Shown here piece by piece: positions 41,983-49,787 of a DNA stretch of 64,000 nt (positions are counted from its first letter, which is position 1; every line of letters begins with the position of its first letter). The notes below the pieces were generated by a model. That model was not told where the DNA came from and ran no database searches. It worked only from the letters and a program-made list of their open reading frames with translations. The position numbers and the translations under genes were made by a program. The stretch is taken from positions 1,647,748 to 1,711,747 of the forward strand of contig CAVZCC010000001.1 in NCBI GenBank assembly GCA_963773765.1, read 5' to 3'. The DNA comes from CAVZCC01 sp963773765. Its GTDB lineage: Bacteria > Actinomycetota > Acidimicrobiia > Acidimicrobiales > Microtrichaceae.

Positions 41983-43240
41983 CGGACCTCGATCCGGACG
42001 GGGAAGCGGTCCATGTAGTCGCCGAAGCGCGATCGGACCTCTTCGGGTGTGGTGGCGAAGTCCCGGCGCAGGTCGTAGACGATCCGGCCTTCCTTCCCCC
42101 GGGGATGGGCCGCCTGGTAGGCCTCGATCTCCGAGCGTGCCTGGTCGGTCAGTTCGATGCCGGCGGCGTCGTAGACCCGCTGCAGCGTGGCCATCTCGTC
42201 GGCCATGTACTCGTGGAAGAAGACGTCGACGGTCTTGCCCTCGGCGGAAGGAGGTGGCGATCGCGCAGCGATGCGTCGAGGAGTCGCCCGATCCGGTCGG
42301 TCCAGTAGTCCCGGTACCAGTCCGGGTCGCGGCGTGCGGTAGAGCGTTCGGGCGCCGTAGGTGAGCATCGTCGCCGTCGACTGCACGACCGCCACCGGGT
42401 CGCGGTGGGTGACCGACGACCGTGGCGTCGGGGAAGGTCGTCAGGAGCGGACCCGAGCTGCTCGAGGTGTTGGGGCGACTTGAGCACCCACCGGTCCCGA
42501 GGCCGGTACCACTGCAGGATCTGCAGCACCTGCTTCATGTACGCGTAGTGCGGCGTCTGGTCGTGGGCCAGGTAGTGGTCACGCCACTTCGGTGCCCGGG
42601 CGACCCACTCGAGTGTTGTAGTTCGAGAAGTCCGGAGCCATCAGCTCGTTCTCCTCGTGCACGTGGTCCGGCTCCATGGGGTGCATCGCGGCGATGAGCG
42701 GCGCACCGGTCTGCATCGACTCCCACACCTTCTGGCTCCGGGCCCATCGCGGGTCGACGCCGTCGAGGGCGGCCGGCTCCTTCGGGTTCGGCACCGGTTC
42801 GTAGGATTCCCACAGCGGCATCGACCGGAACCGGGTGTCGGCGGCGAGCAGGTTCACCAGGTTCGTCGTCCCCGATCGTGGCAGGCCCGACCACGATCAC
42901 GGGCTTCTCGATCTCGATGTCATGGATCTCCGGGTGGCGGCCGAGCAGGTCGTGGATCAGCAGTCGGTTCGACGCGCTGCGCACGCAGTCACCGAAGAAG
43001 AGCAGTCGACCGAGCCCTGTGCGCTCCCCGTCGGCGTCCATCTCGGTGAGCTGGAGGCCGAGGCGGTCACGGAAGTCGTCCGGACCGAAGTCGTCGAGCC
43101 CGGTTCGGGCGACCGCGGCGGCGCACACGGCGTCGACCGACAGTTCGGTGTGCCTGCGACTCGCCGAAGTCGAGGCCCATCTGCTGGATGTCGGTGAGCA
43201 CCGGCGCCGCAAGGTCGTCGATGCGGATCTCGCTGGTCAT
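41979..43240 (-). CDS. PAPS-dependent sulfotransferase family protein (cluster B), frameshifted
   Basis: About 420 residues, paralogous to 2010-3263. Start MTSEIRIDDLAAPVLTDIQQ; PAPS 5' loop rebuilt as GLPRSGTTNLVNLLAADTRF across an indel near 42870; RDRWVLKSPQHLEQLG; tail GKEGRIVYDLRRDFATTPEE. Indels also lie near 43160, 42610, 42455, 42410, 42340 and 42250. The operon downstream encodes CysD and CysNC for PAPS and a CysQ fragment for PAP removal, strong context for PAPS use. The acceptor substrate is unknown. Confidence 0.86.
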
Positions 43241-43250
43241 CAGATGGTCC

Positions 43251-44000
43251 CTACTGCGCCAGGTAGCCGCCGTCGACGGCGACCACGGATCCGGTGGTGA
43301 ATGACGAGGCCTCACTCGACAGGAACAGCACCGCAGCGGCGATCTCCTCGGGCGTGCCCATCCGTCCCAGCACGCCCTTGCCGACCTCGGCGTCGAGCAG
43401 CTCGGGCATCGACTTCATCGGAGCGGTCATGGGGGTGTCGATGAGGCCCGGGGCGACCGCGTTGACGCGGATGCCGCGACCGGCCCAGTGCACGGCCAGG
43501 TTGCGAGTGAGTGCGAGCAGCGCCGCCTTTGCCGCCGAGTAGCCGGGGACGATGGTCGTCGACCGGTAGGCAGTCATCGAGACGAGGTTCACGACGCTCG
43601 CTCCGCCGGCCATCTCGCTGCGCTGCAGCGCCGCTCTCGCCCGGACGGTGAGGTGTTGGGCGCCCTCGACGTTCATCGCCAGCGAGGCGGAGAACCCCTC
43701 GGGACTCCATTCGTCGAGACCGTCGGGGAAGTTCGCTCCGGCGTTGTTGACCAGCACGTCGAGCACGTCCAGGTCCGCGGCGAGTGCGTCGACCGCGTCC
43801 GCATCGCGCACCTCGAGCTGTCGGAAGGTGAACGAGGCGAGGTCCGTGTCGTAATCGGCGGCCGAGGCACGGGTTCCGGTCACCGTGACCGAGGCACCGG
43901 CCGAGGCGAACGCAGTGGCGATCGCGTGGCCGATCCCGCTCGTCCCCCCGGTGACGAGCACCGAGGTACCGCCGAAATCGAAGGTGACCCGGTTGCTCAT
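43251..44000 (-). CDS. SDR family oxidoreductase (cluster B)
   Basis: Intact 249-residue paralogue of the SDR at 4507-5258. Motifs are VLVTGGTSGIGHAIATAF, DVLVNNAGANFPDGLDEW, VNLVSMTAYRSTTIVPGYSA with AAKAALLAL, and the tail SVVAVDGGYLAQ. It probably acts on an oxygenated intermediate together with the zinc dehydrogenase. Start overlaps the ADH stop (ATGA); ten bases separate it from the sulfotransferase. Confidence 0.94.
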   Translation of the reverse strand: MSNRVTFDFGGTSVLVTGGTSGIGHAIATAFASAGASVTVTGTRASAADYDTDLASFTFRQLEVRDADAVDALAADLDVLDVLVNNAGANFPDGLDEWSPEGFSASLAMNVEGAQHLTVRARAALQRSEMAGGASVVNLVSMTAYRSTTIVPGYSAAKAALLALTRNLAVHWAGRGIRVNAVAPGLIDTPMTAPMKSMPELLDAEVGKGVLGRMGTPEEIAAAVLFLSSEASSFTTGSVVAVDGGYLAQ

Positions 44001-45008
44001 CGGTCATCACCCATCGTGATCATGACCTTCCCGCAGTCCTTCGAGCCCTCGAGCACCTCGAGCCCGGCACCGAAGTCCTCCAGCGGCATCGTGTGGGTGA
44101 TCAGGAACGACAGGTCCCGACGTTCGAGGAGTTCGACGGCGTCCTCGAAACGCTCCGGGTACTCCATCGACCCCCGGATCGTGAACTGCTTCATCAGCAA
44201 GTTCACGTAGCTCGTCGGCACCGGCCGGTAGTGCAGCGCCACGATCACCAGACGACCATCGACCCGCCCGTTCTGGAGCACATCGCCGATCACCCGGTCC
44301 GCACCCGAGGCCTCGATGAACACATCGGTCGCCGGTGTCGGGCCGAACATGAACGGCGCCGTCCCGTGGATGCGGGCCAGTTCCGCCCACACGTCGACCT
44401 CGCCCTGCGTTCGAGCAGGTGCGCCGCACCGACCTCCTCGGCCAGGGCCAGACGGGCCGGGCTGAGGTCGATGGCGACGACGTCGTCGATGCCCGCGGTC
44501 GGCCAGGGTGGCCAGCGCCATGAGCCCGATCGGACCGCACCCGAACACGGCGACCTTGTCACCCGGAACCACGTCGGCCTGGTTCACCGACTGCATCCCG
44601 ACCGCCAGCGGCTCGGTCAGCGCCGCCGTGGTGAGGGCCATGTCGTCGGGGATCCGGAACAGCCGTCGCCCGTTCGCGGCGTCGGGAACGTGCAGCAGCG
44701 GGGTGAGCCCGCCCTGGGCGCCGCCGGTTCCCATCGGGCCGCGGTCGGCGTCGGACGGACACACGACCACTCGGTCGCCGATCGGCGACACCGCTGACCT
44801 CGTCGCCGACCCATTCGACGACACCTGCCATCTCGTGACCGAGCGGGATCGGGTGCCCCGGGATCATGCCCAGATGGACGTAGGAGACGTCGGTGCCGCA
44901 GATGCCGCATGCCGCGATGCGGACGAGCGCGTCGCGGGGCCCGGGCACAGGATCGTCGATGTCGTCGAGACGCCAGTCGTTCGCGCCGTGCAACATGATC
45001 TGCTTCAT
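43997..45008 (-). CDS. zinc-containing alcohol dehydrogenase family protein (cluster B), frameshifted
   Basis: About 337 residues, paralogue of 5313-6329. Catalytic zinc region IAACGICGTDVSYVHLG and GHEMAGVVEWVGDEV; Rossmann VAVFGCGPIGLMALATLADR; shared LMKQFTIRGSMEYPERF and VLEGSKDCGKVMITM. The four-Cys structural zinc loop is missing as in the paralogue. Indels near 44800, 44500 and 44410. First enzyme gene after tetR, with a 12-base gap. Confidence 0.9.
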
Positions 45009-45020
45009 CGTGGAGTGACC

Positions 45021-45647
45021 TCACTTGGAACTGGTCGGGTCCGGGGACGTGTCGTCCTGCGGCGCGACGGTGGTCGAGACCGGCCGGGCGCCGTCGAGCA
45101 CCACGCGAACGAGCTCCGACACCCAGGCGTCGTCGATGCCGGAGATGCCGCTGAGCACTGCGTGGAGGACCGGACCATCGATCAGCGCCGTCATCACCGA
45201 CGTGTCGACGTCGTCCCTGAGCTCACCGGCGGCCTTCGCCCGCTCCAGTCGGTCGGTCACCAACCGCGAGGCCGTGGCCGCTTCGGATGCCCGGACGCGC
45301 CGATCGGCACGCGGTTCGCTGAGCAGCCCGGCGATGGCCGCGAGCGCAGCGGGCCGGTAGATCTTGTCGACCGACCATCGCACCATCGTCTCCAGATCAG
45401 CGGCAAGGTCACCGCTGTCGGCCACCACATCGTCGCCGTCGGTGCGGAACACCGCCTGAGCCACCAGCTCCGACTTCGACGACCACCGACGGTAGATCGC
45501 AGCCGTCGTGGTCTCGGCTCGCTCGGCGACCGCGGCCAGGCTCAGACCGCTATACCCCCGCTCCTCGAGCAGAGCCACGGTCGCGTCCACGATCGCCGCG
45601 TCGAGGCGCAGGTCACGTGGTCGGCCCACCTTCGCATCACCGGCCAC
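45021..45647 (-). CDS. TetR/AcrR family transcriptional regulator (cluster B)
   Basis: Intact 208-residue paralogue of the cluster A regulator. HTH: GRPRDLRLDAAIVDATVALL, then AETTTAAIYRRWSSKSELVA; ligand domain DLAADLETMVRWSVDKIY. GTG start at 45647. Twelve bases upstream lies an operator-like sequence matching the one at cluster A. It probably represses the entire run of minus-strand genes down to cysQ. Confidence 0.93.
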   Translation of the reverse strand: MAGDAKVGRPRDLRLDAAIVDATVALLEERGYSGLSLAAVAERAETTTAAIYRRWSSKSELVAQAVFRTDGDDVVADSGDLAADLETMVRWSVDKIYRPAALAAIAGLLSEPRADRRVRASEAATASRLVTDRLERAKAAGELRDDVDTSVMTALIDGPVLHAVLSGISGIDDAWVSELVRVVLDGARPVSTTVAPQDDTSPDPTSSK

Positions 45648-45658
45648 CGGGACCCCCT

Positions 45659-45683
45659 GTTTCGATGCGGCACATGTCGTATT
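45659..45683. promoter_or_regulatory. TetR operator-like site (cluster B)
   Basis: Minus strand: AATACGAC, eight bases, CATCGAAAC. It aligns without gaps to 1368-1392, sharing ATACGA and CGCATCG at the same spacing while the centre differs. The arms are less perfect than in cluster A, consistent with a weaker site for the same type of repressor. Confidence 0.6.
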
Positions 45684-45898
45684 TATAGCCGGTGCGCCGA
45701 TCCCGCGCCCAACCCGCGCTCACAGGTCGATCCCTCCGCATCACCCCGCAGCCGTGCGAACGACGACCGTTCGCCGAGCTCGTCGGGTTGGCTCCGGAGC
45801 GACGAGCCTGCTGGACACGGCCTACATCGTTGAACGCAAGAACCGCTTCTACGGCCGGTAGACCGACCCGGTAGACGCCCACTTCACTCGAGAACGTC

Positions 45899-45932
45899 GA
45901 AAGCCCGGAATCCCTTGAGATCCCGGGCTTTC
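45899..45932 (-). terminator. hairpin terminator after the tRNA fragment
   Basis: GAAAGCCCGG (45899-45908) pairs with CCGGGCTTTC (45923-45932) around a 14-base loop. It sits directly downstream of the tRNA 3' end as expected for an intrinsic terminator of that tRNA. Confidence 0.75.
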
Positions 45933-45937
45933 ACGAT

Positions 45938-45982
45938 GGTGGCGGGGGTGGGATTTGAACCCACGACCTTCGGGTTATGAGT
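45938..45982 (-). other. 3' fragment of tRNA-Met (CAT), probable att site
   Basis: Minus strand reads CTCATAA (anticodon loop, CAT), CCCGA, the variable loop AGGTC, a complete T-arm (GTGGG TTCAAAT CCCAC), then CCCCGCC and ACCA. The 5' half (GGCGGGG acceptor strand, D-arm and 5' anticodon stem) is missing: the sequence before CTCATAA cannot pair with CCCGA. Such a displaced 3' end is what an integrative element leaves when it inserts into a tRNA gene. The element would extend to the right. Confidence 0.75.
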
Positions 45983-46096
45983 TAGACGACGCTCGTTCCG
46001 GCCTGTCCCGTCGAATGCCGTTTCGCCTTGTCCCACAAGGGATCTGAGCGCTTCGCCATACCGAACGGTACCGGCCTATGCCGCCGATTTCTACCG

Positions 46097-46119
46097 GATC
46101 TGGCAGAAGATCTGGCAGA
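46097..46119. repeat. tandem direct repeat GATCTGGCAGA x2
   Basis: Two exact 11-base copies at 46097-46107 and 46109-46119, period 12 bases, in the gene-free stretch just inside the tRNA fragment. Possible integrase/excisionase arm-type site. Besides this, the tRNA fragment and the hairpin, the gene-free stretch 45684-46189 shows nothing recognisable. Confidence 0.5.
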
Positions 46120-46189
46120 CGCCGCGATGCAGGCACGAACACCGAACACCCGCTAGAGCGACGGTCATCAGATGGACGTGCCAGCGGAG

Positions 46190-46585
46190 TCAGATGCCGG
46201 CGTACTCGTGCTCGGTGACGGGGAGCCCGGCGTCGATCCAGGCCTTGAGGCCGCCGTCGAGGACGGCGACGTCCTGGTAGCCCATGGACTTGAGTGTTGC
46301 TGCGGCGAGCGCTGCGCGGGCTCCGGAGGCGCAGACGACGATGGTGCGGCTGGCTGGGTCGAGTTGATCCTTGTGGCGGGGGCTGGTCGGGTCCGCGATG
46401 AACTCGAGCAGTCCACGCGGCGTGTGCACGGAGCCGTCGATGTGGCCGTGGTCCCATTCGTCGACCTGGCGCACATCGATGACCACGGTGTTGCCTGCTG
46501 CGAGCTCGTCGGCTGCTTCGGCTGCGGTCACGGTGCCGACGAGGGCTCGGGCCTCGGTGATCATGTCGATCGCTGTCTTGGTCAT
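46190..46585 (-). CDS. rhodanese-like sulfurtransferase (module copy 1)
   Basis: Intact single-domain rhodanese of 131 residues. It shows TVVIDVRQVDEWDHGHIDGS near residue 33 and the active-site loop VVCASGARAALAA with the persulfide Cys near residue 87, then GGLKAWIDAGLPV. Rhodaneses carry sulfane sulfur between donors such as thiosulfate and acceptors such as cyanide, thiols or sulfite. It lies 27 bases after the DszB-like gene. The copy at 58309-58704 is nearly identical, with exactly the same length and ends. Confidence 0.94.
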   Translation of the reverse strand: MTKTAIDMITEARALVGTVTAAEAADELAAGNTVVIDVRQVDEWDHGHIDGSVHTPRGLLEFIADPTSPRHKDQLDPASRTIVVCASGARAALAAATLKSMGYQDVAVLDGGLKAWIDAGLPVTEHEYAGI

Positions 46586-46612
46586 GTCGTTCTCCTTCGA
46601 TCCGGCGGGAGG

Positions 46613-47775
46613 TCAGCCGAGGTGGGCGTGCTGGGTGCCCAGGTCGGTTGCTTCGGGCAGCTTGTTGGTCGTGATGCGCTGCCACTCCTCATCGATGAGC
46701 TGCTTGGCGGCTTCCTCGAGGAACTCAGGTGCGGCCCACTCGTGCACGTCGAAGTCGTTGTGGATGTAGCCGTGGCTGAACATGAAGTCCTTGCCGATCT
46801 CGATCGACGCCAGGTTGTGGAGTGACAGGTTCGGGACCATGTCGATGTGCTTGATGCCCTGGTAGGTGTCGTCGACGTCGCGGTAGAAGGTCTGCTTGTC
46901 GAGGATCGCTGCTGCGGCACGCTTGTGCTCGTTGGCCCAGCGGCCGACCTTGATCATCCCCTTCATGAACGTGACGACGAGTTCGGGGTGCTGCTCGGCC
47001 ATCTCCTCGGTGCAGGTGATGACCGCAGGAATGTTGGCGACCTGCAGCGTCCAGTCCGGGTAGCGGGAGAGGTCCTCGATCGCCTTGAACTTGCCGGTCG
47101 CCTCCTGCAGGTGCTGGAACGGCTTGGACTGCGTGTAGATGGCGTCGACCGTGCCGGCCTCGAGCGCGGTCTCCAGCGGGCGGAACGCCAGGTCGTGCTT
47201 GTGGTCGCGCTTGAGCCACAGCTCCGACGGGTTCTCCATCGGGTCGAGCATCTCGGGCTTGTCGTACCAGTCATCGGGGTAGGGGAACTCGACGATCTCG
47301 ACGTCGTCGCGTGTCATGCCGTTCACGCGGAGCATGAGCTCGATGCCCTGCTCTTCCTGGATGCGCCACCAGTCGTTCTTGATGGTGTTCAGGCTCTTCG
47401 TGAGCCCGATCTTCTTCCCCTTGAGCTCGTCCATCCGGTAGATGTCGTCGCGGGCCCGCACCAACATGCAGCCACCCTCGTGAGGGGCGTGGGTTGCGCC
47501 GAGCAGCTTGGTCCGACGCAGATCGGCATGGACGTGGACCGGCGGGAACAAGCCGCCGAAGCGGATCAGGTTGTCCATGTTGTGGATGTAGTGCGGGTAC
47601 CAGTTGTTCTCCCGCGGGAGCGCAGGAACGCGTACTTGACGCCGAGCTTCTTGAACTCCTCGCGGGTCCAGCCCAGCTCCTGATCGACGTTGCTGGCCGA
47701 CACGAGCGGGCAGTTCGTGTAGTACACCTCGTCCCAGCTCAGCGGGACCGTGCTCGAAACCTTCGCCTCAGTCAT
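46613..47775 (-). CDS. DszB-like sulfinate desulfinase (module copy 1), one frameshift
   Basis: About 387 residues, a periplasmic-binding-fold enzyme resembling DszB (2'-hydroxybiphenyl-2-sulfinate desulfinase, 365 residues). The DszB catalytic triad is retained: Cys22 in EVYYTNCPLV, His near 61 in NWYPHYIHN and Arg near 71 in RFGGLFPP. The His-to-Arg spacing of ten matches DszB His60/Arg70. RRTKLLG, GKKIGLTKS and the C-terminal WAAPEFLEEA also match DszB. No signal peptide or lipobox is seen, so it is likely a cytosolic enzyme rather than a transporter binding protein. An indel near 47620 splits the N-terminal 53 residues. Rhodanese follows; TetR precedes. The substrate, presumably a sulfinate, is unknown. 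Confidence 0.85.
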
Positions 47776-47817
47776 CTGTACCTCCAGACTCGCGGCACCA
47801 TCTGTCGCGGCACCCGG

Positions 47818-47843
47818 ACAATGTGTCCGCTTGAACACATTGT
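47818..47843. promoter_or_regulatory. operator-like inverted repeat before desulfinase copy 1
   Basis: Perfect 9-base arms ACAATGTGT and ACACATTGT around CCGCTTGA, 42 bases upstream of the desulfinase ATG. The equivalent site before copy 2 (59948-59973) keeps the left arm and the CCGCxTGA centre. Likely the binding site of the TetR protein encoded just upstream. Confidence 0.7.
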
Positions 47844-47897
47844 GCAGGTCATCCGGCGACGGGCACAGGGCCGAAGGTCCCTGAGCCGGCGTCGAGC

Positions 47898-48534
47898 TCA
47901 GTCGGATCGCGGCAGCGGGTCGGGCGGTGACGGCCACGGCGTGGCGCCGAGCCGGCGTGCGGAGTGCACGAGCTCGTCGCGCAGGGTCTCGATCGGGACG
48001 TCGTCGAGGTGCGCGGCCTCGACGAGGTAGTCCTCGAAGATCCGCCACCCGAGCGCCGTGGCCACGATCTGCGCCGCCCGGACCCGCGCGCCCGACGTCG
48101 TCGAGCCCGTAGCCCTCCCTGAGCGTGCTCGCCATCGCCATGACCGGGTTGAACCCGTCACGACCGATGATCGGTCGCCCGTCGATGACCAGCTGGCTGG
48201 CCACCCGCACCCAACGACCCATCACCGTGTCAGGGCCATGGCCCTGACCCTCCAACGGGTTGTCCAGGACCTCGGCGGCCAGCTGGCTCGTCAGGTCGTC
48301 GAACACGGCGGCAACAAGTTCGTCACGCGTGCCGAGGTACCGACCGATCAGCGCCGGATGGACATCCGCCGCCGCTGCGATGTCCCGCAACGACACCCCA
48401 TGCACGCCCCTCGCGACGAACAGCTCCGCCGCCGCGTCCAACACCGCGCGGCGCACCTCATCAGGACCGGCCGGTGCACCGTCCTCGCGTCGAGGCCCCG
48501 GCCGTCGCTGCGGTGACTGTTCCGAGCTGCTCAT
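47898..48534 (-). CDS. TetR family regulator (module copy 1), frameshifted
   Basis: About 212 residues. The HTH reads VRRAVLDAAAELFVARGVHG, then VSLRDIAAAADVHPALIGRY; ligand domain VMGRWVRVASQLVIDGRPII and VATALGWRIFEDYLVEAAHL. An indel near 48095. ATG 48534 (MSSSEQ) is preferred; 48546 is possible. It precedes the desulfinase in the same direction, and the inverted repeat lies in the 122-base spacer between them. Paralogue at 60041-60678. Confidence 0.88.
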
Positions 48535-48782
48535 CGAAGGACCCACCAGTCACGATCGTTCGACACCGCGATCCAGTCAGGTGAGGCGCACGATGCGCTC
48601 TAATCGTCGTCGAACGACAACCAGCCTGTCCACGTAGCTCGCCGGCTCACCTGACGGACAATCCCCTCTCGCCAGTGGTCACGTGAGGGCACCACCGGCC
48701 GGCGCCGAAACGCCGAGGTGCCGGTGGGGCGGATCGCAAGCTGGTCCTGGGCGCACGGTTGCCTGCGGCCGGTTGACGGATG

Positions 48783-49448
48783 TCAGCCTGCGGCGAGGCC
48801 TCCGAGGCCCTTCGCGAGGAGCACGAGGCCGAGCACGCCGAGGACGACGGCCATGATCAGTCGGTTCTTGGCCATGAGCCACACGCGGAGCGCGTCGAGG
48901 TGCTGCTCTGCTGATGCACCACCCCAGAGCGCGTAGATCGTGGCCAGCCAGAACGGTGAGGTGGCGAGGAGCACGAAGATCAGCGCGGGGACGATGACGC
49001 CTGCCCCCGAGGTGGACGATCCGATGGTCTGGCCGGCGCTGATGAGGATGATCAGGTTCTTGGGGTTGAGGAGGGTGGCGCCGGGAGCGAGGAGGAGCAC
49101 GGCCGTTGGGCCCATGTCGCCGATCTTGGTGAAGATGGCCATCTCCGACGCGTCGGCCCGGTTCCGCCAGTTCTTCGCGGCGAGCGCCAGCAGCAGCGCT
49201 GCGAGCACCACGAACACGACCTCGGTCGCCGTGCTCGACCCGGAGGACGTGTCACCGACGGCCTTCGCTCCTCCGACACCGATCAGGACGCCCACGAAGC
49301 CCGTCACGATGATGCCGATCGTCAACACGATCGAGTTGATGACCCGCCGCTTCGAGACGAGCACCAGGATGAGTTCGATCAAGGTGACCGGGGAGATCGC
49401 GAAGGCGATCGCCGAGCCGATGAGTGTTGCCCATTGCATGTCGGACAT
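48783..49448 (-). CDS. GAP/Sap (sulfolipid-1-addressing-like) family membrane protein
   Basis: Intact membrane protein of 221 residues from ATG 49448 (a GTG at 49478 would add ten). Six hydrophobic segments include LIGSAIAFAISPVTLIELIL, VLTIGIIVTGFVGVLIGVGG, VVFVVLAALLLALAA and LNPKNLIILISAGQ. The family includes mycobacterial Sap proteins tied to sulfolipid and glycopeptidolipid export and LysE-like carriers. A copy of the 17-bp palindrome (49475-49491) lies 26 bases upstream. Confidence 0.85.
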   Translation of the reverse strand: MSDMQWATLIGSAIAFAISPVTLIELILVLVSKRRVINSIVLTIGIIVTGFVGVLIGVGGAKAVGDTSSGSSTATEVVFVVLAALLLALAAKNWRNRADASEMAIFTKIGDMGPTAVLLLAPGATLLNPKNLIILISAGQTIGSSTSGAGVIVPALIFVLLATSPFWLATIYALWGGASAEQHLDALRVWLMAKNRLIMAVVLGVLGLVLLAKGLGGLAAG

Positions 49449-49474
49449 CGTCGTCGGGGTCGGTTCGGGGCGGG

Positions 49475-49491
49475 TCACCCGCGGCGGGTGG
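49475..49491. promoter_or_regulatory. 17-bp palindrome, regulon site 1
   Basis: TCACCCGCGGCGGGTGG, two or three bases off the form found at the other three sites. It ends 26 bases before the GAP-family start on the minus strand. Confidence 0.6.
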
Positions 49492-49523
49492 TCTTCGCCG
49501 AGGTCACGCTCGAATGGTCAGGG

Positions 49524-49540
49524 TCACCTGCCGCGGGTGA
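49524..49540. promoter_or_regulatory. 17-bp palindrome, regulon site 2
   Basis: TCACCTGCCGCGGGTGA, 35 bases before the start of the small protein at 49576 and identical to site 3. Confidence 0.65.
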
Positions 49541-49575
49541 TGTCGGCCACGTCGACCCGGGCGCACCATGCGGGA

Positions 49576-49770
49576 ATGGTCTACCGGATTCGGGTGAGCG
49601 GCCGGCTGTCGCCTCGGGTGTCGAGGATGTTCCCGGGCTTCGACGCCGAGCGAGGCGATGCGGTCACCGATCTCGTGGGGCCGATCGAGGACCAGGCCCA
49701 GCTGTACGGGGTGCTGGAACAGATCCGGTCGCTCGGTCTCACCCTGGTCGAGGCCACTCCGGTGCAGTGA
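49576..49770 (+). CDS. small conserved protein (64 aa), paralogue of 15672-16043
   Basis: Reads MVYRIRVSGRLSPRVSRMFP, then DLVGPIEDQAQLYGVLEQIR and SLGLTLVEATPVQ. The order xIRVxGxL, GPxxDQAxLxGxL, LGLxL matches the first gene of the ABC operon. No catalytic motif or membrane helix is visible. It lies in a spacer next to the LAL regulator and carries palindrome site 2 upstream. Function unknown. Confidence 0.8.
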   Translation: MVYRIRVSGRLSPRVSRMFPGFDAERGDAVTDLVGPIEDQAQLYGVLEQIRSLGLTLVEATPVQ

Positions 49771-49787
49771 GCTGGGCCGCGCCGGTG

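Noticed and set aside
45692..45874. 60-residue plus-strand open frame beyond the cluster B tetR
   Set aside because: No homology-like features and no start signals; the region is better explained as promoter plus tRNA flank.
46613..47775. Reading the DszB-like gene as an SsuA/TauA-type ABC transporter binding protein
   Set aside because: No signal peptide or lipobox and no permease or ATPase genes nearby, while the DszB Cys, His and Arg are all present.
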